From Nematostella vectensis (lineage: Eukaryota; Cnidaria; Anthozoa; Actiniaria; Edwardsiidae), in NCBI RefSeq assembly GCF_932526225.1, contig NC_064034.1, positions 14,396,887-14,460,886 on the forward strand: DNA of 64,000 bases. The letters run 5' to 3'. Of the stretch, positions 32,494 through 42,913 are shown one piece after another. The position numbers and the translations under genes were made by a program. Position 1 is the first letter of the stretch; each line of letters opens with the position of its first letter. Under the pieces are notes generated by a model. The model searched no databases, was not told the origin of the DNA, and was given only the letters and a program-made list of their open reading frames with translations.

Positions 32494-35400
32494 CTAGGTA
32501 GTTCTGAACTGAGCATATGTTGGATTGTCGCTCGCACCACCACACCTCCTTTGCTTTGCAAAATATTCCTCTAGTGGGTCCTGGCAGAACTTTTCACTGA
32601 GTAGGAATTTAACTCCTGGTTCGTGAAGAAGGATCTTCCCAAGCTCCACAAATGTCTTAACTAAAACAAACAAGGAATATCTAAGTCCGATATCAACTCC
32701 CAAACATGCTCCCTAGCTCATCTAACATGGAAGCCTGTGGTGATTTTACTTAAAAAATAAAATATTATTTGCGTGTCTTCATTGAGTTCTGAAAACCAAA
32801 GTCTTTTTGTTTGAGAGGGTTGTTTACTGATGATGCAGAAATTCCCCTAAAATGACCTTATGCTGAGTCATCGCACGACCTTCATGATCTGTACTATCTC
32901 AATCATTGTATAAATTATTATCAAGAAGAACACCATAAACTGATTAAATTTTACAGAATGTCTACACTTCTTACGAGTTATTCTGAGACCTTCCAAGGTT
33001 TCACGACTAAGGCACATTCTGTTGGTTTGCTCCTTGGGTAGGTGTCCATAATCTCTTGCAACAGACTGCTGCCTGTGAAGATACCCAAGAAAGGTATCTG
33101 TCAACGACTACAATGAAAATCACATCAAACAGATAGGAACCATATATCAGAATTTACAGGCTGGTTTCTGATGCTGGGATCTTTTACAAAAGTTTCAGAT
33201 TGCCAATTTGTGCAAGGTACATAAAAATAGGGCATAAGAGATTTAAGTCGTGTTGGGGTTGAATATGGTATTTTATTGCATTCCTATAAAAACCTCACTG
33301 TAGATTCAGGGAACATTTAAAAATCATTGAGACTAGCTAAGGGTGAGTTTATTTGTACTCTGTGTTTGAGACATCATTACGATTTTTATAAAGGTTAACC
33401 TTCTATTTTATTTGCTTACCTTTTTCGTATGGCAACTTGAACAGCTTTCTTGACCTGACACCTTCAACTGCATTCTTAAGGTGTCCATCATTGAGACAAA
33501 TTTCCCAGTAGCTTTGGTGTTCTCCTCCCAATGAACTTAAAGGCATTGACGAGAGAAGATGACAAAACCTGAAAATAAACACATTTTCTGAATTTAATTT
33601 TGTCCAAAAAAAGGTTCCTGAAAAATTACCTGAGCAGCTAGGTTGACCCTCATACGTAAAAAGCTGTTGAGATACACATGCTCATGCGTCAACTTAGGAA
33701 TCAGCCTCAGTCCTGGGGCATTACGGTTGATGCAAACATCCCGTTCGTAGAGTGTTACTAGGTGCTGCCAGCTGATATCCATCCCATCGTTCTAGACAGG
33801 TGAACAATAAAAAAACATGTCAGTAAAGCAAAACAAAATTACTACAGTAATTATGTAATTAAAATTTACCTTCATTTTTCTCTTGCTCTGTCCATTATGT
33901 TACTTCTCCCAGCAATTCCGAGTTGTCTTTATCAAATGTGGAGGGTCACAGATGAAGTAGAGGTCACGTGACTCCTCGGAGTATATGTTTGGTGTCTTTT
34001 AAACAACCTCGCCATCTAGAAATTAGGAGCCCTATGCAGCTTGAACAGCTTTCAATTTGGAGTGGCCCAATCCGCAGTGACAGAGCGCACCTTCAGCCCT
34101 AATAATCATGCTCCGCTAGTTACAAGTACTGTAACAGTAAGACCTGTTGCTCCCTGGTATTCCGATGAGGTTAAGGAAGCAAAGAAACAGCGGAGAAAAC
34201 TTAAGCGACTATGGCGAAAAACCCATCGTGAGATGTATGTTGAACAATGTGTTCGAGTAAACCAGGGTATTTATGATTTCAAAATGAACTTTTATGCTGA
34301 AACTATAAAAGTATAAATTCTAAATCTAGTAATAAATTACTGTCTCGTGACTGTCCTAAAGATCTCGCGGAAAGTTTTTCAAACTTTTTTACAAAGAAAG
34401 TTGAAACTATTCGTAACACTTTCCCTTCAACACAAACATATTTGTTTCCAGAAAAGAAATGCTCCTCTAACTGGCTTGATAATCTCTCTATTACATCAAA
34501 TAAAGAACTCAGCTCTCTTCTCAAGCCCATGTGGAAAAAATCATGTGTGGTGGATCCAGTTCCAGGGTATTTAATGAAAGATTGCCATGAAACATTAATT
34601 GCGATACTGACAAAATGTGTTAACTTGTCTTTTGAAACAGGTATTATCCCTGACAGCCACAAAAAAAATTGTGTTAAATCCCGCACTTAAAAAAGACTCA
34701 CTCGATCATGAGGTTCATAAACATTATAGACACTTTCTCTAATTTGAGATGTATCTCTAAGGCACTGGAAAGAGTTGCAGCTGTTCGCTTGCGCGAGCAC
34801 TGTGATAACAATAATCTCCTTGAACGTTCCCAGTCGGCATACCGAGAGGGCCACGGTACAGAAACGGCACTTACGCGCATACATAATGACATCCTTTGTG
34901 AAATAGACAGTGGTAAATGTGTCATACTAGTTCTACTAGACCTCTCTGCCGCATACGGTGAATCATGAAATCTTCCTCAAACTACTAGAACATCGATATG
35001 GTATAACAAGTAAATGGTATAACAAACCGCACCCAATATGTAAAAATAGGTGACGAAGTCAGAAGATGCTTTGTGGCGTTCCTCATCGGTCGGTGCTAGG
35101 TCCTATATTATATTCACTATATACTGCACCGCTTGCTAACGTTATCAAACAACACAGTGTAAACTTCCATTTTTATGCGGACGATACGCAACTATACATA
35201 TCATTCGACCCAAAACACGATAGTGAACTGAAGCAAGCAAAGTGCTGTATAGAATCTGGCCTTCGTTAAATAAACTAGCTGGATGACGACTAATAAACTG
35301 CAGCTAAATAGTGACAAAACAGAACTGTTCTATGTACATAGGTGTATGGTTCGATAACACTTTGATCATGGACAAACAAGTAACTTCAATATGCTAATCC

Positions 35401-37207
35401 TCCTTTTTCCAACTACGTAATATTGCCAAAATCACTGCGAGATTCTTATACACACTTCTATTTCTTCTAAACTAGACAATTGTAACTCTCTTCCCACTGG
35501 CCTTGATCGAAAGCAAATCTTTAAACTACAATATGTTCAGAATTCTGCGGCGCGACTTCTTACACGAGCACGCAATTCAATCACGTCACTCCTGTTCTGC
35601 GTACCTTACACTGGCTACCCATCAGAGAAAGAATACATTTTAAACTTCTTCTTTTAACTTTTAAATCCCTAAATTAAATCGCTCCAGACTAAATGAAAGA
35701 CATTTTAACTTCTTATAAACCAAAGCGCAGTCTTCGTTCTTCAACTAAGTCTCTTTTAGTACAGCCCTTTTTTAAACTTTATACCTACGGCTCTAGAGGC
35801 TGTTCCGTGAGTGCACCAGCTATATGAAACTCCCGCTCACTAGAACTTCGGAATTGTAAAGAATTGAGTATGTTTAAATCCAAGATCAAGAGCTTCCTTT
35901 TTAATAGCGTCTTTGACAATTGACTCTTAATGATTGATTCTCATGATCTTAGTTATGTATCATAAATATTTTTTTATTACTTTTTTACTTTTTATTTTGT
36001 CTTTTTATTATTTATTCGATATATATTGTAATGAATTTGTAATTATTATTTTAACATAATATTAAAACGGTAAAGCTCCTTGGATCTATAGGAGAAAGGC
36101 GCTATATAAATCTATATTATTATTATTATTATTATTATTATTAGAGAGACTCCAAAATCATCACTTCTTCCCATACAAAAGGGTTAAGTTGGGCACTTGT
36201 TAACCCTACTGAACTATAGTATGCAAAATGAAACTTCAGGCTTGAAAACAGCCCTCTAACCATCAATACCAGCACATGGGTAGCTAACTGAGGCTCGTCT
36301 AAACTTTCATCTTTGCACTGTTTGTCAAAATGTTCCATGGAGTTGTTGAGTGTTCCCATGTTGGCAAACCCCACAATCTGGCCAGTGGACTTTGAGTACA
36401 CAAGGTCGCTTTTAATTTTAATTTCATCTACTATAATGCCGACATTTGCTTCCCAGTCTTTCATCTCTCCCAATTCATCAAGCAGCTTTTCCAATATGCT
36501 GATACTAATTCCAGTCTCTGCATCAGTCCAATGGCTAAAGTCATATAGTGTGCATTCACTCGATAGCTCAACCATCCCACTCGATTTAAATAATGAGTAA
36601 GCGGATGGGGATATCTGTCGTAGGGAATTGCATCACTTGATCATCAGAGGGTGCCATCGCTTCCCTCTCGCATCCTGCAGAAACGCCATTTTTTTTTTGT
36701 TGTTACCAGAAAAGGGACTTAAAAGTTCCTTCTTCAAAGTGAGGCAGTCTTCCAACTATGAGAGTTTTTTTCAGCTCAGTGTGACGATTTTCATCAACCA
36801 TAGTACCATTAGTTCGTCTGGGCCCAAGTGTTTATACTGGGTCCGCGAGTCATGGCCCACTCTGGGCTAGTTTCTGCTCCTGCCCTGTCATGTTTTGCCC
36901 TGACTCTTTTGCCCGTAAAATGTTTCTTGCTCTTTTACATCCTTCACACTTTGAGCAACCAGGGGGAACTAAGGAAAGGCACTTCTTTGTACGTATAGTT
37001 CTATTGTACGTAGCTCCTGATTTCATATCAGTAACATTGTAGCCTTGCTCTTCGAAATAGGATGTCCCCTCAGCAACAAAGCGTTGGCCGCCACGTTTCG
37101 AGATACCTTCAAATCTGTCAGGGTTCCCACTACAGATATTTGAATCAGCGACCATTTCAAGGAGAATCTTCAAGGATGATGGAACCAGTTTTTCAGGAAT
37201 AGAATTA
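32494..37207 (-). pseudogene. P-element/THAP9-like transposase, multi-exon, interrupted by a LINE
   Basis: Exons on the minus strand, in order. 37,207-36,141: Cys-rich patch CSKCEGCKRARNIL, then GKRWHPLMIK, LSSECTLYDFSHW and VDEIKIKSDLVYSK; stops and frameshifts inside. A LINE follows. 34,014-33,870: DLYFICDPPHLIKTTRNCW. 33,791-33,630: ISWQHLVTLYERD, LRLIPKLTHEHV and MRVNLAAQ. 33,568-33,420: frameshifted. 33,097-32,975: FLGYLHRQQ and SRETLEGLRIT. 32,660-32,494: FLLSEKFCQDPLEEYFAKQR. Consensus GT-AG sites bound the internal exons. These blocks match the RNase H-like, insertion and C-terminal regions of P-element transposases. The N-terminal THAP zinc finger is absent, and the segment between WEEVMILESL and VYK-like KTPN is missing. 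Several stops, for example TAA before KTPN, make it dead. Confidence 0.85.
34022..36142 (+). mobile_element. CR1/L2-type LINE, 5'-truncated, inserted in the P-element pseudogene
   Basis: Starts in the linker between endonuclease and reverse transcriptase (PWYSDEVKEAKKQRRKLKRLW), in the frame 34,041-34,316. RT blocks follow in shifting frames: VDPVPGYLMKDC, then QSAYREGHGTETAL with LVLLDLSAAY (motif A), then GVPHRSVLGPILYSLYT and FYADDTQLY (motif C, about 35,175-35,205). The 3' end is GGCGCTATATAAAT followed by (ATT)n to 36,142, the tail form of the CR1/L2 group. Endonuclease and ORF1 are absent. It shares its family with the LINE at the right edge of the window. Confidence 0.85.
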
Positions 37208-37982
37208 AGAACACCATTGGTGAAGCATAAATATCAAACGGAGAAGTTAAAACGTGTGAATTCGTCGCAAAATTCTTATACATTTTCTTGGAATTTTTCC
37301 GGGAACCATTTTGAGAATGTGACATGTGAGGTAGTCTTTCTTAGAGTTTCCCTTGTAAGGTTTTCCTCAACTCGCCAAACCGTGACCCATGATCACCAAA
37401 TACAAAAAAACAATCGTGTTATTCAGCTGATTCTCATTTTCCATGGTTTAAAATAAATCAACTAAATCTTCGTCTGCATATTGGACAGCATTAATGTCCC
37501 CATGGGAAATTTGTGATTGAATCATGTACAGAAATTTAGTGTTCTTTTTGTAGGTTTTGATAAGGCCTAGATAATAGCGCAAGCTGGCAAGATGGTACCG
37601 CTTGTTGCAAACGCAGAATTTCTTCTGCATGTGACTGTCTCCTTCGTTCCAGAAATACCTCCCGTGGAGGATTGTCGAAACCTTTTAGTCAATAATTAAA
37701 AATCCACAGACCTGGAGAGTCTTCAGTGTATAACGTAGCGTAACCGTGTTCCTTGTAATCCTTGAAGATAAACCGCCAATCATCCACGGGCTTGGCATTT
37801 GCCATTTTGCGCCTGGCCTCAGGTTGCTCTGCCTCGGCAATTCCAGTGAGCATTGTTGTCACCTGTGCTGTTGTGCCATCGCCTACAATGGTGTTGGCTT
37901 TCAAGAACACAGTATTCTTAGCCAGCGTATTCACGGCTATGTCGTTGTTTTTCACCCCACAGGAATCACATTTATCATTCAT
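37208..37982 (-). pseudogene. DUF229-family (sulfatase/alkaline-phosphatase superfamily) gene piece I
   Basis: Read leftwards: KANTIVGDGTTAQVTTMLTG, WRFIFKDYKEHGYATLYTED, WIFNY, then TGA, LKGF, FLERRRQ. After a frameshift near 37,625: YLGLIKTYKKNTKFLYMIQS, SHGDINAVQYADEDL, a TAA at 37,448. After another shift: GDHGSRFGE, a TAA at 37,341, ERLPHMS, SPFDIYAS. This is the middle and C-terminal core of DUF229 proteins, which belong to the sulfatase/alkaline-phosphatase superfamily and are usually membrane-anchored and extracellular; substrates are unknown to me. The metal-site motif GDHG is kept. At 37,207 the sequence changes to the P-element pseudogene, so the gene's end is lost. Frame breaks make this a pseudogene. 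Confidence 0.85.
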
Positions 37983-38039
37983 GAGCGTATCTGCAAAAAG
38001 CTAAAATTCTCGTTTCGGTTGCTATGGTTGGCCATTCTA

Positions 38040-38546
38040 TATCTCTTTCAATTGCAGTTGATGACATAGTCTTTTCATATTGGCGTTAAACTCCAACAAT
38101 GTATTGATGTGCTTTATTGCAACGTTTGCTATTTGCTCAACTAGTGAATTAGTAACTGAAACTTTCTCGCAATGGTCCTCCACGGCAGTGCTCTCTCACT
38201 TTCTGTTCTTAGGGTCAATGAGTATAAATAGACTCTGGGCCGTCACTATATCTTTTGGCAACGACGGGTACGATAATAAATGTTGCAGTGAAGCATAAAT
38301 ATCAAACGGAGACGTTAAAACGTGTGAATTCTGCTCAAAATTCTTATAAACTTATAAAAGTTCTGGAATTTTTCTGGAAACCATTTTGAGAATGTGACTG
38401 ACATGTGAAGTAGTCTTTCTTCGAGTTTCCCTTGTTGTGTTTCTAACCGTTTTTAATCGTGTTACTTGTAATCCTTGAAGATGAACCAACATTTATCCAC
38501 GGGCTTGGCATTCGCCATTTTGCGCCTGGCCTCAGGTTGCTCAACC
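38040..38546 (-). pseudogene. DUF229-family gene piece II, with the C-terminal end
   Basis: 38,546-38,461 encodes EARRKMANAKPVDKCWFIFKDYK from the middle of the protein (shown here as EARRKMANAKPVDK, then CWFIFKDYK). A deletion then joins it to GKLEERLLHMSVTFSKWF, and after a frame change SPFDIYASLQHLLSYPSLPK and DIVTAQSLFILIDPKNRK, a stop, then EDHCEKVSVTNSLVEQIANV in frame beyond it. This supplies the C-terminal exon missing from piece I. About 1.07 kb separates matching points in pieces I and II (37,222 and 38,288), so they are tandem copies. The GDHG metal-site region has been deleted here. Confidence 0.8.
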
Positions 38547-38581
38547 TATATATTTTCCTTGTTTATTAATTAATTATTAAT

Positions 38582-39919
38582 TCATAGGGTGACGTCTAGG
38601 AAATTGACAACTTGTTTGTTTGCCTCAATGGTGATTCGGAGTCCGTTGTTGTTGAAGATGCGGCATAGTTCCTTTTTTAGGTTTTCGGTGGCTCTAGGTG
38701 TGGCGTTGGTGATGGCTAGTCCGTCGTCGCGGTAGAGTCCTACGTTCATATTGAGGTCCTGAAGTTGGGAGAGAAGGAAGTTGCCTACAAGTTCACAGGT
38801 TTCTGCGCCATCGAAGCTCCCCATCGTAACATCAAATATCGTGTTGCCTTTCTTCTGCCAGGGTGTTTGGTTGTGGACCAGGAAGGAGCTCTTGGAGTGG
38901 GTTATGATCTCTTTTTCATCAGGGGTGATTTCGTCATAGTTGGAGGCGAAGTCGAGTGTTCTTGATAGTAGGTCTTGGCTGATAGATGGGTAGAATTCTA
39001 CAATGTCAAAACAGATGAAGTTGAGTTGGTGTTTGTTTTCGGCAGCCTTGAACCAGTCAATGACGGCTTTAGTGCTTTTCCATTGGTTGAAGTTTTGTTT
39101 CTTTGCAATCACGCTATTGATACGGTCGAGGATCTTTTTGCTGATTTTTCCGATTTCGGGTTTTGTGGGGTTGATGAGTCTGCAGGTAGGTTTGTTAGCG
39201 AAGTTCGGCTTATGGTCTTTGAGAGTTATGAAGGCTTGCTTGTTGGCTGTGGTGTCTATTCTATCGTCTAAATCCAGTTTTGTAGCGATCTCTTTGTTTT
39301 TCTTGTGGACAGATTGCGTTGTTTCGGACGGTGCTTTTTTGTAGGACTTGTTTATTTCTTTTTCTAGGAGATTCTTGTAGGTAGCTGGCTCTAGTTTGTA
39401 GAAGTTTGTGGTTTTATCTGCGGGGATCAGTAGTTTAGGTTCTTTTTTAATGTTGTCGGTGTTTTCTTTTAGCTTGCCCAGGAAAGGAGTGTTCAGGTTC
39501 TTGAATTTTACTGACTGGATCATTTTTAACATGTCTTCTTCGAACTCTTTCAGTTCTTCTACAGGAGGCGGATTTTTGGTTGAGCGGAATCCATAGGTTT
39601 CTTTGGAGGTCGAGGCGGTGTCTGTGTTTAGGAAGAAGTGTGCTTTCCAGCGCATTCGGCGTAAAAAGTGTTCGGTTTTTTCAATAAGGCGTTGGAGGTA
39701 ATCACTGCGAGATGGTAGGGGAATATTCTTCGTTGAGTAGTTGATGTGGAATTTTTCCATAATGAGTAGCCTTAGAGTGCTCAACAAGAAAAACTTGGAG
39801 TCTGGATAAAATGATGGTTGAAGGCTTTCATAGAAAGTGCTCAATACTCGAAAGTAGAGCTGTGTATAGTGTTGGTTGGTTGTTTTCGGCAGCCTTGAAC
39901 AAGCCCTGCTACGAAACAA
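38582..39919 (-). pseudogene. PLE-B reverse transcriptase, N-terminal part, C terminus missing
   Basis: The frame is open for 445 residues. The likely start is the Met at residue 54 (MEKFHINYSTKNIPL, about 39,760); the residues before it are read from the pLTR. An N-terminal PLE-specific region (EEDMLKMIQSVKFKNLN, LLIPADKTTNFYKL) leads into the RT with LKDHKPNFANKPTCRLINP, FDIVEFYPSIS (motif A), [13 protein letters not shown] and LYRDDGLAITNA (motif C). It ends at VVNFLDVTL, so thumb, linker and GIY-YIG are lost. It complements PLE-A, which has the other end. Telomere-like reverse transcriptase of this type primes at nicks made by the nuclease. Confidence 0.9.
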
Positions 39920-40118
39920 TTAGAACTGTTAATCCCGTCACCGTTAAATTTTCGCGCTATCAATTTTTCACACGTTCCGCACTGTTAGTTTTCGCCCCGC
40001 ATATTTAATGTAACTCGCTATTGTTCCTCTTACCGCCTTAGCTAAAACTATCAGTCTATTATTATGTAAATTTCAATGTTAATAGTATATATACGATGGT
40101 AGGAATATTCTCATTAAA

Positions 40119-40159
40119 TCCCCTGATGAGTGGGCAACCACGAAACAGACCTGTAGGGA
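40119..40159 (+). ncRNA. Hammerhead ribozyme in the inverted part of PLE-B, core intact
   Basis: TCCC, CTGATGA, GTGG-GCAA-CCAC, GAA, ACAGACCTGT, cleavage triplet GTA, GGGA. It is identical to the PLE-A ribozyme except for one base in stem III (ACAGA/CCTGT instead of ACAGG/CCTGT), which shortens that stem by one pair. The catalytic core is complete, and the orientation is sense relative to its own PLE fragment. Confidence 0.85.
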
Positions 40160-40250
40160 AACCTATGTAGTTTGTATTTTTCACAAACCAACACTATACA
40201 CCGCTCTACTTTCGAGTATTGAGCACTTTCTATGAAAGCCTTCAACCATC

Positions 40251-40251
<1 letters not shown>

Positions 40252-40318
<67 letters not shown>
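40252..40318. repeat. (AT)n microsatellite at the end of PLE-B
   Basis: About 66 bp of pure AT dinucleotide directly following the PLE terminal sequence. Confidence 0.95.
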
Positions 40319-40320
<2 letters not shown>

Positions 40321-40892
40321 AGAGGACACTTCAGTAAAACTTATTCTAGTGAAACCATTATCTCTAGTCTGTAGCATGTTATGGGAGGTAGATAAGTACG
40401 TTCTGCCTCAAGTTCAACCAACAGTGTAAGGTTTCACAACTCTGAAAGGAAGTTTCTTGCAAATTTGAGCTTGGAATGTTTGTTAAATTATAATTAATAA
40501 CAATTAAGCTTTCTTTATTCTAAACTGCTCATACTGTGGATTGGTCTTTTGCCTGTAAAGGCAAAGCTGGTTGTTGATGCAGTGTCGACTCAAAGTTGTG
40601 GTCAATACACTGTGACCAGCAATTGAAATCCAGGCAAGTATGTACTTCCTACATGAAACTTTTCCTCTTTTTTTTTCTTCAACATTTGTTAGAAATGATA
40701 CATCCCCAATCAATGAAATTGATTATTATAGAACATAAAAAGTGTACCACTTTAAGAATCATTGCATATAACCAATCCAAAGCAGCAGCTGCAACCAATC
40801 TTCAAACATCTCCTTTTATATAAAGAGAGTACCCGAACAGAACACACTTACAGGTAATGGCAGATGGTCTTTAGCATCGTTCTTTATGATGT

Positions 40893-41990
40893 TTATGTAT
40901 AACCTTTTAACACAATGCACAGGTACTCTTGTGAGCATAGGATGAATTTGGTGAAGTACAGTATTAGCTTGATATACACAAATAAAACGTTAAGTGTTTG
41001 ATTGATTGATTGAAATTCCTTTATCACGGCTGGATCTCTGCTCATTGGTGGTAGAATCAATATTGGCTTAATATTTTTGAATCCGATAACTAAAAATTTC
41101 ATCATTTCGTATAACGTCACCCATGACGTTAAGAATCTCATAATAGTAAGTTTTCCCACCGCAGCCAGGAGAATCTTTTCGGTTATTTGTAATTCTCTTG
41201 TGTTGGTTGTCTTTTCTGAGGATTTGGGGTTTTTGCTCGTACGGATCCATAACTGCCATGGTGATAACGATTCGACGCCAAATCTGTAAAATCTATTGGA
41301 CAAGGGAATTTTGTGTCCTTCTACTCTATGAACAGAGTTTTTCTCCTTAAATCTCAAAAAGAATGTTTATGTCTCGTCGCCTCTGCGTGCCTCATGCTGC
41401 TGCGCTGCCCGAGCTTTGTTTACTGGACAATATAACACACAACCAACTATTTGTTTGTTAATGGCAAAGGGGGAAAACCCGATGCCGCTTTATTAAAATT
41501 ATAATTCATAATAAATAATTTATAGTCTTTCTATAACATTCTTTTCAATAATAATTAACCTTGGCCAAGTAAAGGTGTGGGCAATCAAAACGCCAAATCA
41601 AAACGAAAGATGAGCGAGAACTGAACCACGCGATCAATCCAGAGCACGTCACAATTATGCCCTATAGGGTATATGTTGTAATTGACCTTCCATCCAATCC
41701 ACATCCGCGTGACGTCACGCAATATAACGTAACGGAAATAATTGTAACTTACATAAACAATTAAGCAACCGACAGTTTGACATAAAACTATTTTTTGTGA
41801 ACAAAAAATTCCTTTCTGATGAGGTGACTGTTTGTTGGTACAGCGGATATTAAGGGAATTGTACAAGGCTGCTGATGGACTTCTCGATCGCTCCAAAAAA
41901 TGGAACATTTACTGTGTTGACATGACCTTGTTGAAATTGATCTTGTTGAACTTGTTGCTGCGTTGATTGAGGGTTCACATTAGATTGAAT
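40893..41990 (-). pseudogene. Possible N-terminal part of the DUF229-like gene, unit 1
   Basis: Minus-strand frames give, in order, a hydrophobic start (FYIQSNVNPQSTQQQVQQ), then RFKEKNSVHRVEGHKIPLSN and, one frame over, MDPYERKPQ- or MDPYEQKPQ-type sequence ending GGKTYYYEILNVMGDVIRND. A membrane anchor followed by a short soluble region before the catalytic core would suit the N terminus of a DUF229 protein. The order relative to the core pieces on the minus strand is also right (N-terminal part at higher coordinates, PLE between, core at lower coordinates). Direct similarity is weak, so this assignment is inference. Frames are broken. Confidence 0.35.
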
Positions 41991-42539
41991 ATAGAACCAT
42001 CAAAACGACATTGCGAAAAGAAACCAAAGCAAAATCAAATAAAGATTTTTACGGAGGATTGTGGCGGCAGTCCTTATCCCGGATGTAACTCAACGCTTTT
42101 TGTATGGCATACGTTTTGTGAAAGTGGCCAGTCAGAAGGATAACCTTAAAGTTCTTTATATCTTTTCTCGGAAAGAAATATCAAGCAATTGAAAAACGCT
42201 TTGAGGTGGTTATTAGGTTCAAAAGAACCAGCCCCATTCAAATTTCACTTGGTCCCTAGGAGCAGGGCTTTGAAAACTTTGTGGTCTAGTTCCTATAGAT
42301 GTTCTGAATCTCTATTGCTGAACATAATATTACATTCACCTGTCATACAATGAGTCATAGGATCCAAAAAGGGGGCATGAAACCATCTCAAAGGGGGAAA
42401 CCAAAATTTAAACAGGATATATTGCTGTTTCCTCCCCCACCCCCCTAAGCTTTTCTATCTACTTACCTCTCCAGTTCATATTTGAAGCTTCCAAGCCAAC
42501 CCTTTTTCCCCGTCAATTTTTAATTCAATACATTTTAAA

Positions 42540-42895
42540 TGATTTTTGATTGAATCATGTAGAGAAATTTAGTGTTCTTTTTTGTAGGTTTTGAAAAGGC
42601 TTAGATAATAGCGCAAGCTGACAAGATGGTACTGCTCGTTGCCAACGCATAATTCTGCTTGTGCCTGTCTCCTTCGTTCTAGAAATACCTCCCGTAATGA
42701 TCGGTGGGAGGATTTTCGAACCCTTTTAGTCAATAATTAAACGTCCACAGACCTGGAAAGTCTTCAGTGTATAACGTAGCGTAACCGTGTTTTTTTGTAA
42801 TCCTTGAAGATAAACCGCCATTAATCCACGGGCTTGGCATTCGCCATTTTGCGCCTGGCCTCAAGTTGTTCAACCTCGGCAATCCCAGTGACCAT
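42540..42895 (-). pseudogene. DUF229-family gene piece III, unit 1
   Basis: Encodes EARRKMANAKPVD, stop, WRFIFKDYK, a frame change, LYTEDFPGLWTFNY, TGA, LKGFENPPTDHYGR, then YHLVSLRYYLSLFKTYKK in the region nearest 42,560. It lacks the upstream LTG motif and everything after the first core half. The PPTDHY block missing from piece I is kept here. The TGA after FNY is the same as in piece I. Confidence 0.8.
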
Positions 42896-42913
42896 TGCCA
42901 TTATATATATATA

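Larger units (their letters stand above)
38582..40253 (-). mobile_element. PLE-B: Penelope-like element with an inverted 5' segment
   Basis: 38,582-39,893 is the element's 5' half on the minus strand (partial pLTR, N-terminal region and RT), cut at 38,582 in the RT right after LDVTL. 39,894-40,253 is the element's 3' end on the plus strand: the last codons, 3' untranslated region, hammerhead and terminal sequence ending ACCATCAT next to (AT)n. The two parts are head to head. At the junction lies a roughly 25-bp filler, TGTTTTCGGCAGCCTTGAAC, that also occurs inside the RT at about 39,039. It is nearly identical to PLE-A where they overlap. Confidence 0.9.

Noticed and set aside
41077-41289. 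A 70-residue plus-strand frame kept in all three units (also 45,216 and 49,415)
   Set aside because: The units are nearly identical, so its conservation carries no weight; the minus strand gives the more protein-like reading in the DUF229 context.
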